A DNA stretch of 64,000 bases from Lasiosphaeris hirsuta (Eukaryota > Ascomycota > Sordariomycetes > Sordariales > Lasiosphaeriaceae), in NCBI GenBank assembly GCA_030549175.1, contig JAUKUA010000007.1, forward strand, positions 3,472,001 through 3,536,000, in the 5' to 3' direction. The notes under the pieces are model-generated. The model saw only the letters and a program-made list of their open reading frames with translations, ran no database searches and had not been told where the DNA came from. Positions 21,988 through 31,983 of the stretch are shown in pieces. Every line of letters begins with the position of its first letter. Within the stretch, counting starts at the first letter, position 1. The position numbers and the translations under genes were made by a program.

Positions 21988-23015
21988 AGGAGTAGATAAT
22001 GATACGATGGCAATGGAAACGATGAATTGTGAGCAAAGAAGATTCCGGAGAGATCTTAATATACAAAGGGCGGCAGGCGCATTACCTTACCATAGGCTCG
22101 GGAAGGGCAAATAGAGATGAGAGAGGAAAGAGAGAATCCCCTTGCAAACAACTCAGAGACATAACAGACAGAGACAGACGGCGCGTATTTCCTGTTTTGC
22201 TCACAGGATCCATTTGCATGCTTTGTTTGTAAGTGTTTTTTTTTTGCCTATGGTTCAATCGATTCTCTCGCACATGTTTACATCAGCTGTCAGTTCAATG
22301 GTTGAGATCCCAAAAGTCAAGTAACCAGCTAGGTTCATACACAACGATAGTGATAGTACCGTCAAGGAGCCATTTATAGACTAGTAAAGTAGTTTTTTGA
22401 GTTATTTATCTACGGGGTTTCAGCCCCGTCATTATCCACTGATAGGCAGCGCGCATTACAACAGTACAGCAAGAGGACCATGGCTCATTATGATCGTCCT
22501 CCCCGTAGTATTTAATGTACACACCGAGCAACCCCCAGAAGACCACAGCCTGACAATAAGCCACCCCGATTCGTTGGGGTTGCGAAAACGCCTGCTTACC
22601 CAACATGCGTATGCTGGGTCAGCAGGCGTTAACGAGTACCAAAAGTAAGTACAGTTAGATAAGTAATAGTAATAATAAAAAGTGGTATCATACATAAGGA
22701 GAGAGAACAACAGCCAATGAACGTGGTGGGGTCATGTGTGTGTGCAATTGTGCCATGACGTTCCATTCCGCAATCAGTTCGAAGCAGCCAAGATAATCAG
22801 CAAGCGGCAATGCAAATCAACGCAGCGCGAGGCAGCCCATTAATTTTGATATATCCACATTCCATTCCTGTCTTCCTCTACCAAGACCCCCGTCCCGTCC
22901 GCAGCATAAACATGTCACACCTCTAGTCATCCATTCCCGACGCCCGGAGCGGTTGAGGGTTAGGAGGACAACACGGCGACATGACACCCTGCGTCTTCGT
23001 GTGCCGGCGCCTGAT
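21988..23015. other. Gene-less stretch between convergent ACL2 and GH72 genes
   Basis: 1,028 nt of 3' flanking DNA. It contains a short GC hairpin at 22412-22429 (acgggg/ccccgt arms) and the long imperfect hairpin listed separately at 22587-22630. No gene is supported. Confidence 0.5.
22587..22630. repeat. 20-bp imperfect inverted repeat
   Basis: Arms 22587-22606 and 22611-22630 pair at 18 of 20 positions around a 4-nt loop. It lies between two convergent 3' ends and could form a strong hairpin in RNA or DNA. Its function is unknown. Confidence 0.7.
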
Positions 23016-24511
23016 CTAGATGGCGAATCCGGCTAGGAAGGCGAACGCACCCATCGCCAAGGCGGGGAGCACAATCGCTACGGGCCTGGCACCAGCGTTC
23101 TTAGGCTTGCCATCGGGAGCGGTGGTGGTGCTGTTTCCATTGGTCGGGCTAGCGACGCCGTCGGCCTTGTTAGTGCCGGGAGCTATTGCATTGGTTAGCG
23201 ATTGACCAGATTAGGAATTTGGATGCGCAGGCTACTTACAATTGATCTCGTCGGCGGCAAGCACCTTGACCTCGAGGCCCTTGAGCACGGATCCGTCGGG
23301 GTTGGACACGGGCTGCTTGACAACATACGAGTCGATCGTCACAAGCTTTCCACTAGGGGCGGGCTTGACACCCTCCTCGATGATCTCCTCAGCTCCGGGG
23401 GGAGGGCAGGGATGGTGAAGTTGTTGTTGAAGCCCTTGGTCGTGATCAACTTGGAAGTGCAAGTGGGAGGCTTCGGGGCGGTAGCAGTCGGGGGCTTAGC
23501 TCCCTGGACCTTGGTGAAGTCAAGCTTCGCATACTGGCCCTGCAGAGCAAAGTAGTCGCTGCGGAGGATGATGGAGCCATCGGAGCTGATATTGACAAGG
23601 CCATAGTTGTTCGCCTCTTGGGTGTACTCGTAAACAACACCGCCCGAGAAAACGTCAGTCATCTCAGGGCCGTAGATTGAGGCAACCTCGGAAAAGATGC
23701 GGGGCGACGGGGTGTTGCATCCGTACTCAGAGTAGAATACCGGGACGGAGCTGTCCTTGAAGCCCTCGACAAGCTTATCGTAACCCGAGGTCTTGAAGCT
23801 GCTGTCACCGCACCAGCTGTAGCTGTTGAGGGCGAAGATGTCTGCGCGACTAGGGTCATCCGCCTTGCCATCCTCAGCACACTGGAAGTAGTTGAAGGTG
23901 TCGAACAAAACGTCGCGGACATCAGCAGCCGAGTAGCCGACAGGGATGGGGCGCTCGCTGTGCTTGGCAACATAGTTCTTCAGGTCGCGGGTCACGGCTC
24001 TGGCGTACGGGGGAACAGTAGCTCCCGTGCCGATATCGTTGATCACCTCATTGCCGGAGAAGAAAGCCAGGGTGTTGGGGTAGTTCTTGAAGGCCTCGAC
24101 GACGGCGAAAGTACGGTTCAAGTACGAGGCATAGTACGATTCCCAAGGCTTATCGCTGGTCAGCGCCTCACCGACCAGGGGCGAATTCACGTCGAGAATC
24201 ATGTACATGCCGGCCGAGTTGAAGATGGTGGCGCACTCATCATGATTCTGGTCCGGGTTGAGGTTGTAAACACGGATGGCATTGACACCCAGAACCTGCA
24301 GAATGGCAGCATCGCGGAGGCAGATATCCTTTTGGCTCAGCGGATCAGGCGCGGTCGCATCGTAGCCGGACGACCCACCGGGCTGGTATGCGACACCGAC
24401 GATCTGGAAGCGATTCCCGGTCTTTGGGTTGACGAAATAGTTGTCCTTGGCCACCAGGGTCGGGACGGCGGCAGCGAGCGTTGCGCCGAGCGCAACGAGC
24501 GCCGACTGCAT
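23016..24511 (-). CDS. GPI-anchored beta-1,3-glucanosyltransferase (GH72, Gel/Gas type), one frame break
   Basis: Elongates and remodels cell-wall beta-1,3-glucan outside the plasma membrane. It opens with a signal peptide (about 1-20). The GH72 domain carries the acid/base Glu155 in FFSGNEVIND and the nucleophile Glu262 in VFYSEYGCN. After residue 372 (IPALPP) the frame shifts by one base in the six-G run 23397-23402 on the + strand. The next frame resumes at once with GAEEIIEEGVKP and continues to an intron at 23183-23239 and a C-terminus ending NAGARPVAIVLPALAMG plus a hydrophobic tail, a typical GPI signal. Coding parts: 24511 to about 23400, about 23400-23240, and 23182-23016. The unbroken homology on both sides makes a consensus error more likely than a dead gene. 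No CBM43 domain is seen, so it is a short Gel-type enzyme. Confidence 0.88.
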
Positions 24512-26316
24512 CTGGATTCAGTGTTAGCTTGGGACGCTCGCTGTGAAAGCAGCTGTGCCGTTTCCCGACCGCCGCCGAGGCAACAACAGCTCCAGGCTGG
24601 CTCGGGTGGGGGACAACGGAACAAGCGAGAAAAAAAGACACGTACAAGCATTGTTTGGGTGGTCGTTCGGGGTAACTCTATCGAATCGACAATGGCGGGT
24701 GATGCTGGATTTTGTACTGATGTTTCTCCTCACAGATAAGGAGTGCACAGATGGGCGACTGCTGAGCAACCCAAAAAATAAAATTAAAAAATCGTCAAGC
24801 GGCCACAATTATGTCAAAGGAGCGACGAGAAAGGGGAATGAATGGTGGGAAAGAGAAGCGCACTGAGCTAACAGGAGCAACTTCCTCAGGTCATTCAAAG
24901 AGTGTTGGAGAGGGGAAGAAAATCAGGAAGGGGAGGTCAGGAAGTTGAGATGGCAAGCTGCCAACCCTGGTTATTAGATACGACGGGAGGCACCTGGCCA
25001 CGGGAAGGGAAGAAAGCCAGGGGCAGGGGCCAAGGAATTGGACCGCCATCCACCCTCCACCACCATGCGTGTACCCCGTACCTGCATCCCTCGAACAGGA
25101 AGGCAGTACTCTCGGTAACGAGTACACACAATCACAAAAAGTCTGGGTCAATGCTGGGCCAGCTCTGGGCAGTTTCCTGGGCAGTTTCTGGGGCAAGAGA
25201 AACATGCACCAAACATGCCTCTTTTGTCTCACTTATCATCTTGGCTGCAGCTTCATCGGCCGCCCATTCGTTGCTCATTCGATGTCACCGCGTCTCGAAA
25301 TTCCAACGTCGCCAACTGCCCCCACCTGTCTGCAGCACTACCCAATGCCAATGGCGCTAGAATGCCTGTTTATGAGATCCTAGACGGTTTCGATATTGGA
25401 TGGGGGCCGAAATCACTCACGCCGCGGTCTGCCTTGTGATAATGACAACACGAGAAATACCCTCTAGGCTATCCAGGCTATATATCTTATAAAGTCTGTG
25501 GGCTCTGCCGATTGGCATCTCAAGCTACCCGGTTCACCGGTTCTCCATCCTCCAAATCTACGGGCCTCCGCAGTGATTTTCAGGGTCCTCATCCATTTTT
25601 ATCCGATGCGCGAGTCTGAGCATCTCCCGTTGAAGGTCCCATCGAAGGATGGGTAACACGATTCCCAATCGGCAAAAAACAAATCGCTGTACTACGTCGG
25701 CGATTGTGGACGCGATGAGCGCCTTGGCATCTCGAATTTGATATCTGCACCTCTTTGTCTGTGGAACATCGGCTTTTTGCAGTCACTGAATAAGTGCATA
25801 CGGATACCTTCGGAGTTGAGTGCGGCGTGCCCCACGATGCGCCACACCCGGACTGCCGTTCGGGCTGGGGTGGTTCGCTGCTGCTGTGAGCCGATGACAA
25901 AGCAAGCCTCTGACAAAGAGGCAACCGCTCCCGTGTTTCTAGAACCAGCTCAGGCTGCTCTTGCCTGACGTATTACCCCCAATCACGAATCCGCATCCTA
26001 CCCCAACTAGAGTTCCAGAATCCACGATCCTGCGGCTCGCCATCCGATATATCCCCTATCAGCAACCACAAGTGCAGCTTTCTTTTCTATACTTTTCGTT
26101 GAGACTGAACCCAGGCCAAGCCGCTTCGAAGTCCCCAACACAGCCTCTTATCAGCCATACCAGCAACTTACTTCTAGATGTCCGACTCTTGAAGCCGCTT
26201 ACGCACATCCGCTCGAGACTCAAGTTCAGCCCCACAGGTGCAATACCAACCAAACTTCAAGTGGCACATTTCAAACTTTGGCACACCCATCAACCTCGCC
26301 GCCGCGAGAGTCCGAA
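24512..26316. other. Divergent region between GH72 gene and WLM protease
   Basis: 1,805 nt with both promoters. No convincing gene is found; open frames are short, overlap on both strands and show no domain. Confidence 0.5.
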
Positions 26317-27471
26317 ATGGCCTCTGAGGGAGTCCACAGCAACCGGGAGGAGGGCAGCAACCAGCGGCCACAAACTTCTGATGCAGACGCTGGACCCAGA
26401 GTCAAGAGCTCTGACGATGACGGCTTCCCCTATGCGTTTTATGTTAAATTTGGCCCTGAAAACTATCATGAGCAATGGGTCTTCGAGAAGGGCGCGACTG
26501 TTAAGGATGTCCTTTTCGAAGCAGCTCTGGTTTGGCCGGCGTACGACTGGGTAAAGTGCAAAATCATTGTCGGGAAGCGCACGGCACGAGGCCAGAAGAT
26601 GAAGCTCGAAAGCCCCAAAGACTTGGAAGACGAACTGGATATTCTCAACGGCAATAGCATCCGCTTCATTACGTCGAAGATCGTAGCGAAAGACGAGCTC
26701 GAACAGGCATCCAGGAGTGTTAAGGAGGTTGAGGCGCTTCGCAACAGCACCAGGGGCAAACGCCCCGAGACCAAGCGGAACACAGGGCCGGTCGACAGCT
26801 ACACGTTCCAAATTGTCCGCCCCCTCACGCACCTGCCAAATCCCGAACGCAGCATGGCCTTTCTGCAAAGGCTCAAGGCCGACCCGGGGATCAAGACTGC
26901 CATGCGGAAACACAAGTTTCGTGTTGGCCTCTTGACCGAGATGGATCCAGCCGAGTATACCTCGGCGACTCACGAGGGCACCACGCGCATCCTAGGCTTG
27001 AATCGCAACTTTGGTGAGGTTATCGAGCTACGTCTTCGCACCGACGCCGGCGACGGGTATAGGGACTACAAGACCATCAGGAAGACGCTCTGTCACGAGC
27101 TCTCACACAACGTCCACGGTAACCACGATAAGGAGTTCTGGAAGCTTACTCACGAAATAGAAAAACAAGTTCACGACGCTGACTGGTTGAGCGGGGGGCG
27201 TACTGTGGGCAACGAAGAGTACAAGCCAGATGCTGAGAGCGATGCCTCTTTCATCGACGATAGAACATGGGTGGGAGGCTCGTACCTGCTTGGTGGGAAT
27301 TCCGGGCTTGGTGCCGATTCCGGGTCGACTGCAGGACTCTCCAGGAGAGAAATTTTAGCTCGGGCAGCAGAAGCAAGGCTCAGGAGTATTGGGAAGGCGA
27401 ATTCCACAGCTAAGGAGAGGGATGGAGGGAATGATCAAGACCCTGATCCTAACGCTGAGAGTTCGTCATGA
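26317..27471 (+). CDS. Ubiquitin-like/WLM-domain metalloprotease (Wss1-type family)
   Basis: WLM proteases related to Wss1/SPRTN degrade proteins crosslinked to DNA and work with ubiquitin or SUMO and Cdc48. It is a single exon of 384 residues. Residues about 36-120 form a ubiquitin-like domain (FYVKFGPENYHEQW, VGKRTARGQKMKL, LDILNGNSIRFI). The WLM domain starts near 160 and contains the zinc site H260-E-x-x-H264 with third ligand H270 in CHELSHNVHGNHDKEFW. The C-terminal 90 residues are low complexity, with no clear SHP or SIM motif. The UBL-first order matches the fission-yeast ubiquitin/metalloprotease fusion type rather than budding-yeast Wss1. The ATG at 26317 is chosen over upstream non-ATG frame because it directly precedes the acidic leader. 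Confidence 0.9.
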   Translation: MASEGVHSNREEGSNQRPQTSDADAGPRVKSSDDDGFPYAFYVKFGPENYHEQWVFEKGATVKDVLFEAALVWPAYDWVKCKIIVGKRTARGQKMKLESPKDLEDELDILNGNSIRFITSKIVAKDELEQASRSVKEVEALRNSTRGKRPETKRNTGPVDSYTFQIVRPLTHLPNPERSMAFLQRLKADPGIKTAMRKHKFRVGLLTEMDPAEYTSATHEGTTRILGLNRNFGEVIELRLRTDAGDGYRDYKTIRKTLCHELSHNVHGNHDKEFWKLTHEIEKQVHDADWLSGGRTVGNEEYKPDAESDASFIDDRTWVGGSYLLGGNSGLGADSGSTAGLSRREILARAAEARLRSIGKANSTAKERDGGNDQDPDPNAESSS

Positions 27472-27855
27472 AGGAGTTTGGTTTGCATGTGGATCTCCGG
27501 AGAAGATCCAGCACATGGCGTCGTAATAGCGAAGGCATCTTTCTATTGCACGAGTATTATGCATCCTTAGGTATTGGCTAATAGATACCCAGCGAATTGA
27601 TTGTCCAGACTTGGAGACACGATTTGCTTTTTACTCACGAACCAATTTCTTTATAGTAGATGCTAGAAGGCCCTCATGACACGGACAAGTCTACCGACCC
27701 GATATATCCAAAGTCAAAACTCCAGCAGATGCCACAGACAGGGAAAATATCCAAGCAAATTGAATCCTTAGGGCTTCACCACTGTCACTCACGTCGGCCA
27801 ACAACCCACTCGCGCACCCCAGCCATCGGAACAAGACACAAAGCAAAAGAAATAC
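27472..27855. other. Gene-less stretch after the WLM protease
   Basis: 384 nt, the WLM gene 3' flank and sequence beyond the truncated end of the LicD-like fragment. No feature is recognised. Confidence 0.4.
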
Positions 27856-28423
27856 TCACCCCTTCCACTCCTCAATCATCAAGGTCTTGGCCCCATACTC
27901 GCCCGTCAGGACCCTGCCGGAATTGTACGGCACCGTCGCGCGCACGCCCTCGAACTCGGTCTCGCGCATCGGCCACAGCTCGCGCGTGCGGTACCGGTGG
28001 AAGTTCTTGCAGCTCCACACGCCGGGCAGCCGCGTAGCGTCGCGCTCGGTGGGGCGCGGTGATGTCGATGAACTAAAAGCAAAATCAGCTCCCCTTTTTT
28101 TCTCATTCTTCTTCAGAGGGGTGCCGGGGGGGTGCCGGGGGGGGGGGGGTCCTTACCATGCCGTTGGAGACGTCGATCCAGTGCGCGTCGATCACGTTGA
28201 GCCCGCGCCCGCGGTCAGGCGCCGCGTGGAAGGGGTTGATGTCGAACAGGTAGCGCTTGGTGCGGACCGGGGCGGTGATGTTGTCGGCGTGGGTGACGTC
28301 TTCGTCGTCGCCTGGCTGGAGCTCGGAGGGCAGGACTGGGAAGATGTGGGTGTGGGTTGTGCGGTTGTGGTGGGTGGCGAGCTGGAGGAGGGTCTTAGTG
28401 CTGAATTGGACGTCGAGGTCGAA
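27856..28423 (-). pseudogene. LicD/Mnn4-like phosphotransferase fragment, truncated and frame-broken
   Basis: Fungal LicD/Mnn4-like proteins add phospho-sugar or phosphocholine-type groups to surface glycans. Homology begins abruptly with FDLDVQFSTKTLL, continues with YLFDINP and NVIDAHWIDVSNGM, crosses an intron (28073-28156, which contains a long G run), and resumes as FIDITAP. There it needs a one-base shift in the GGGG run at 28051-28054 to continue as TERDATRLPGVWSCKNFHRY and the typical LicD ending VPYNSGRVLTGEYGAKTL. The frame stops at 27856-27858. The usual N-terminal half of the protein is absent, and the homology starts exactly where the inverted repeat 28424-28481 ends. An ATG at 28612 opens a frame through the palindrome into the fragment, but its first 45 residues are not LicD. 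Truncation plus frameshift argue for a pseudogene. Confidence 0.7.
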
Positions 28424-28481
28424 CGCAGATCTGCTCCCTGCACAATAATATGGCGCCCATTGTGCAGGGAGCAGATCTGCG
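28424..28481. repeat. Perfect 23-bp inverted repeat with 12-nt spacer
   Basis: Arm 28424-28446 and arm 28459-28481 are exact reverse complements; the core of the arm is gcagatctgctccctgcaca. The 12-nt spacer is aatatggcgccc. The LicD-like homology stops at the inner base of the left arm, so the palindrome sits at a rearrangement or insertion junction. Confidence 0.9.
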
Positions 28482-28794
28482 GGTCCATGACGAAGCATAG
28501 TACGCAATGCATGGCCGTTACGTCCCTGGTCGACACTAATACCGTAATTAAAGAGAACCTCTAAGACCATCTGACCACCAGCACGTGAGAGTTCTTCTGC
28601 AAGCGAATCCATTCCGCCAATTCGAAGTGGGCCGGTGGACGGGAGACGGGAGACGGGAGCAGGAGCAGGGCCCGGGAGCCGAGAACGTCAGTGACACTAC
28701 CGGCCCGACTTACACCCATCCCGAAGCTATTCACACCGTCTACCCTCCCCTACTGCTACGTAAGACGAACATCAACTACGCTACGGGCATAGCG
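28482..28794. other. Unassigned DNA beyond the palindrome
   Basis: 313 nt between the palindrome and the tRNA-like repeats. It contains a short gacgggagacgggagac direct repeat near 28636-28660. No gene is recognised. Confidence 0.35.
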
Positions 28795-29065
28795 GGAACA
28801 CTACCCAGCTCAACCACCACCCCATACCGCCCAGATTTCGTGCCCAGCAAATCCAACCGGGTGGTGTAGCGGTCAGTACACGACGGAAACTTCCCCTAGC
28901 CTACCCACCGCCCAATATCGCCCAGCTTTCGCGCCCAACAGACACAACCACAGGCCAAGTGGCTGGGCACGGCAGGAGTGCCGCCCCAGCCTACCGACTA
29001 CACTATTTCGCCCAGCTTTCGCGGTAAACAAATACAACCAGGTGGTGTAGCGGTAAGCACGCGGC
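28795..29065 (+). repeat. Three degenerate tandem copies ending in tRNA A-box-like sequence
   Basis: Copies at about 28795-28887, 28898-28985 and 28986-29065 share a core like cgcccagctttcg-gcccaaca followed by caacc. Copies 1 and 3 end in TGGTGTAGCGG and copy 2 in GGCCAAGTGG, all resembling the D-arm/A-box of a tRNA. Copy 3 runs into the Pol III-type unit at 29037. Confidence 0.55.
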
Positions 29066-29245
29066 AATACAAGTAATGTTTGTACATTAGCTCTTTAGAT
29101 TACTAGATCCGGTAGTTTAGCGTTGGGGATTCTGAAGTTAGGCCGTGGAGGAGTAACAAGGAGGTAGTGGAGGATTGCTTGTATTGCTAAAGCCCCGGTT
29201 CGAATCCGGGCCTGAGCTGTTCAGGTTCGCCTGTCCAATTTTTCT
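29037..29245 (+). ncRNA. tRNA-derived Pol III-type unit with a large insertion in the anticodon arm
   Basis: A box TGGTGTAGCGG (from about 29043), a D-arm-like GTGT/GCAC stem with loop AGCGGTAA, B box GGTTCGAATCC in a perfect T-arm (CCCGG/CCGGG, about 29192-29210), and a T5 run just after 29237 are all in the right order. Four base pairs of an acceptor stem (CAGG/CCTG) remain. GCAATACAAG and CTTGTATTGC, about 100 nt apart, are exact complements and would close the anticodon arm around a long insert. It is not a normal tRNA: the acceptor stem is only half paired and position 33 is not T. A tRNA-derived SINE, a tRNA pseudogene or a structured ncRNA are all possible. Confidence 0.4.
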
Positions 29246-29889
29246 TTTCTTTGCATCTTCAGCTCCTGTCTGGTGAGATACCAGACCTTGCGTTATTGTC
29301 TGTATGGTGATACCCGTCTCGGGTGCTGGTCGTCATGTTTCGGAGCCCGGAACCTTCCCGCCGAGTTCGACCCGGGATCTCCGGCTATGCTGCCGACGCA
29401 TTTGGGCCTCTCGCGGTATACAGTAGACCAGCCCCACTCCACGCACCTTCTTTCTCACCCAACCCGCCGGGCTTCTGGCCATGTCGTCCGTCCATTGCCG
29501 GACTCCTCCTGATACACAATTCACGCCGGCCAACCACCTCCCACGCACCTTCCTCACTAACATGACCATTCGCGCACACCCCACTGGCTTGTCTTCCTTT
29601 TTTTCCTCAAACCCCAAAGAATTCCCAATCCCATTGTCAGGCAACACCAAGTAAAAAAACATGACCTATCAACATATTATTTCTTTCTTCCCCCTTCCCC
29701 TTCTCCCTAAGTAAATAGCAGAGCGCTACACATGGGACTGCCCTTTAGATCAACCGTATACATCAACAGCTTTATTCTCCCGGGAGAGCCTGTGAATCTG
29801 GAGCCTAGGTTATTGTCAAGATTACAGAGTGATGCTCGGGATGAGAAGGAGGTAAGCAATTGATGGCAAAAAAGAAAAAAAGAAAATTC
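29246..29889. other. Gene-less stretch between two Pol III-type units
   Basis: 644 nt. Overlapping short frames on both strands have no family features. Nothing else is seen. Confidence 0.4.
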
Positions 29890-30035
29890 AAAAGCTGAGT
29901 TCACCCGATCGGACTCGATCTGAGTGAACCTACGAAACCGTGTCGGACCCATACCGCGCATGAGAACAGGGACGGTTTCTAGTTGGCTGTGTACACCCAG
30001 CGGGATGCACTACCGCTTGACCAAGGCGGCCCCTT
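29890..30035 (-). ncRNA. Pol III-type element with A box, B box and terminator
   Basis: On the minus strand an exact A-box match TGGTCAAGCGG (30013-30023) is followed about 100 nt later by an exact B-box match GATCGAGTC (29912-29920) and then TTTT (29893-29890) and longer T runs. Around the B box a 13-bp stem (with one bulge and one G-T pair) closes a tetraloop, unlike a normal 5-bp T-arm. The element does not fold as a canonical tRNA. A SINE-like tRNA derivative or an unrecognised small RNA gene fits best. Confidence 0.4.
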
Positions 30036-30339
30036 GTTAAGTCCAACTTGACAGAGGGGCACAGAATTTGTGCCTATGTATATTTTCACAACACTGGCTT
30101 TCCATCTCAACTCCTACCACCACCGCCAACAGCACAATAAACAACCAGCGAATAGTAATGAAAATATCATCGTAATACTCAAGCTCACATGTTCTTTGTC
30201 TACCTCTCTCTCACTTCTCTGCTTTGCACCGTCACAATCACCACCCAAAAGTCTCTTTGTTTAAATGATATTTTTCTTTTTATTGTCCATATTCAACGGA
30301 CGGGATATCAAAATTAACTAAACTAAGATACTAACATTA

Positions 30340-30635
30340 CTACCTCCTGTCCGGCGACGACACCGCCTTGCGAATCGTCCCAAACGGACTAACCGTGCCC
30401 GCCCTCAGCCAGGTATCCAGGCTCGGGATGTACGACTTGGACGCCCTCGGCTGCTGCTGGGGGCTCCCGCGGCCGCTGCCGCCGCTGCTCGCCGTCATGG
30501 TCGTCGAGATGGCCGATGACGGCGGGCCCAATACCATGTTCTCCTGCGACGCGTTGCTGCTCTTTGGGAACAGGGTGAACTTGCCCCGTGGGGGGTCGCC
30601 CAGCTGGAATCCCCCGGTAGTGCTCTTGTTGTTGC

Positions 30636-30666
<31 letters not shown>

Positions 30667-31983
30667 ATTGTTGTTGTTGGTTCCCGTGGCTCCGCCCAAC
30701 CCATTACCCCCGTTATTAGCACCTGCCACGGGCTGCCCCGGCCCGTAGTAGCTCAGCGCGTACCCCACCCCTGGTGTCCCCCGTCCGTTGATGGTGCCAC
30801 CCCGGCTCAGGCTTCCCTGCACGGCTACCGGCAGCGGCTCCTTGACGTCGACACGGTACCCGTTGTCATCCGTGCTGTAGTTACTCTCCACATCACTCGC
30901 GCGGTACCCTCCCACGCGCCCGCCGCTCGCCGCGTTACTTGATGAGCCCTTGAGCTCGGGATAGCTGATGTTGGCGGCGCGACTGGCACCACGGATATGT
31001 GCAGACCGCCGGCGCTGGCGCGAGCGGCGGTAGCGGAGGATGAAGAAGAAGCCAACGACAGTGAGTAAGGAAGAGCCGATGATGCCACCGACGACGGCCA
31101 GCGCCGTCTGTGTGACGGAGAGGGCGGCACCTTGGGCCTGTTGGACTTGAGAGCTTGCGTCGTTCTGGATGGCGGTTAGTTTTCTGCGGTGCGACGGGAA
31201 AGAGGGAAAACATACCTTGACGGAAGTTGCTTCGGCTTGCGCCTTTTGCGCCATGCTGGCTGCGGACCCGACGACGCTCGCGACAGATTGGCTTGCTTGG
31301 GCGAGGACGCTCGCGAACGAGCGAGTCGCGCTGGCCATGCCGTTGGACATGGCTTCGTTGGCGGAGCGGGAGGCCGCGCTGATGGCGTTGTCGGCACTCT
31401 GGCGCACCTGATCAATTTGCCGCGATGCTTCGGCCGCCGCCTGTGAGAGAGAGCGCGATGCCGATTCGGCTGCGCTCTGCCCGGCGCGGGCGCTTGCTAG
31501 CTGCCGCTCCGTCTCACTGAGCCGTTGGCTGGCTTGTTGGAGAGATTGGCTCAGCTGCTGGCTCGACTGGCTGACCTGTTGGCTCGCCCGGCTGACGGAC
31601 CGGGACTGCTCGCTGACTTGTTGGAGCTGGTTGCTGAGAGCCTGAATTTGGCCCTGGTCTTGCCGGCTCAAGAGTGATGGTGCTGGCGTGATCATGGCCT
31701 GGCAGTCCCGGACCACGTGCGCCGGTTGAGCGAGGGGCGCATCTTGGTGGTTGTCGGCTCTCTCCCAAAATATTGGCCGCTTGTTACTTGATAGATCGAG
31801 CTCCGCCTCAGGTATGGTCACGTCGACCTTGATTCTGCTGTCCGCCCTCCTCCAGGCGAGGGCCTCTTCCTGTGCGACGCCATTTTGATTGCTGCTGGCC
31901 CAAGCACTGCTTGCTGAACATAATATTAAGAAAAAGAATGAAAGCTGTATTGAAGGCCGCTGTTGTTTCCTGCAAGACGCCAT
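30340..31983 (-). CDS. Single-pass membrane protein, Ser/Gln-rich ectodomain, poly-Asn cytoplasmic tail
   Basis: No family is recognised. Exons 31216-31983 and 30340-31164 give 530 residues; the 51-nt intron (31165-31215) is in frame without a stop, so it is easily missed, but it has gtatgt, ACTAAC and a CCAG acceptor. A signal peptide (about 1-29) is followed by an ectodomain with a heptad-like Ser/Gln/Ala-rich region (about 108-250) predicted as helical or coiled coil. One transmembrane segment (about 276-300) ends in RYRRSRQRRR, a strong stop-transfer. The tail is disordered, with Gly/Asn-rich sequence and 14 consecutive Asn coded by a GTT/AAC microsatellite. The layout resembles a cell-surface sensor such as WSC/Mid2-type stress sensors, but no WSC cysteine domain is present, so that role is only a guess. 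Confidence 0.75.
30626..30679 (+). repeat. GTT trinucleotide microsatellite
   Basis: An almost pure GTT tract (AAC on the coding strand) encodes the Asn run in the membrane protein tail. It is likely to vary in length between strains. Confidence 0.85.

Noticed and set aside
27887..28564. 225-codon + strand frame over the LicD-like fragment
   Set aside because: It runs through the intron, the G-run and the palindrome of the opposite-strand fragment; no family features.
28795..29065. CRISPR-like array
   Set aside because: Only three degenerate copies with unequal spacing in a eukaryotic genome; better explained as tRNA-related repeats.
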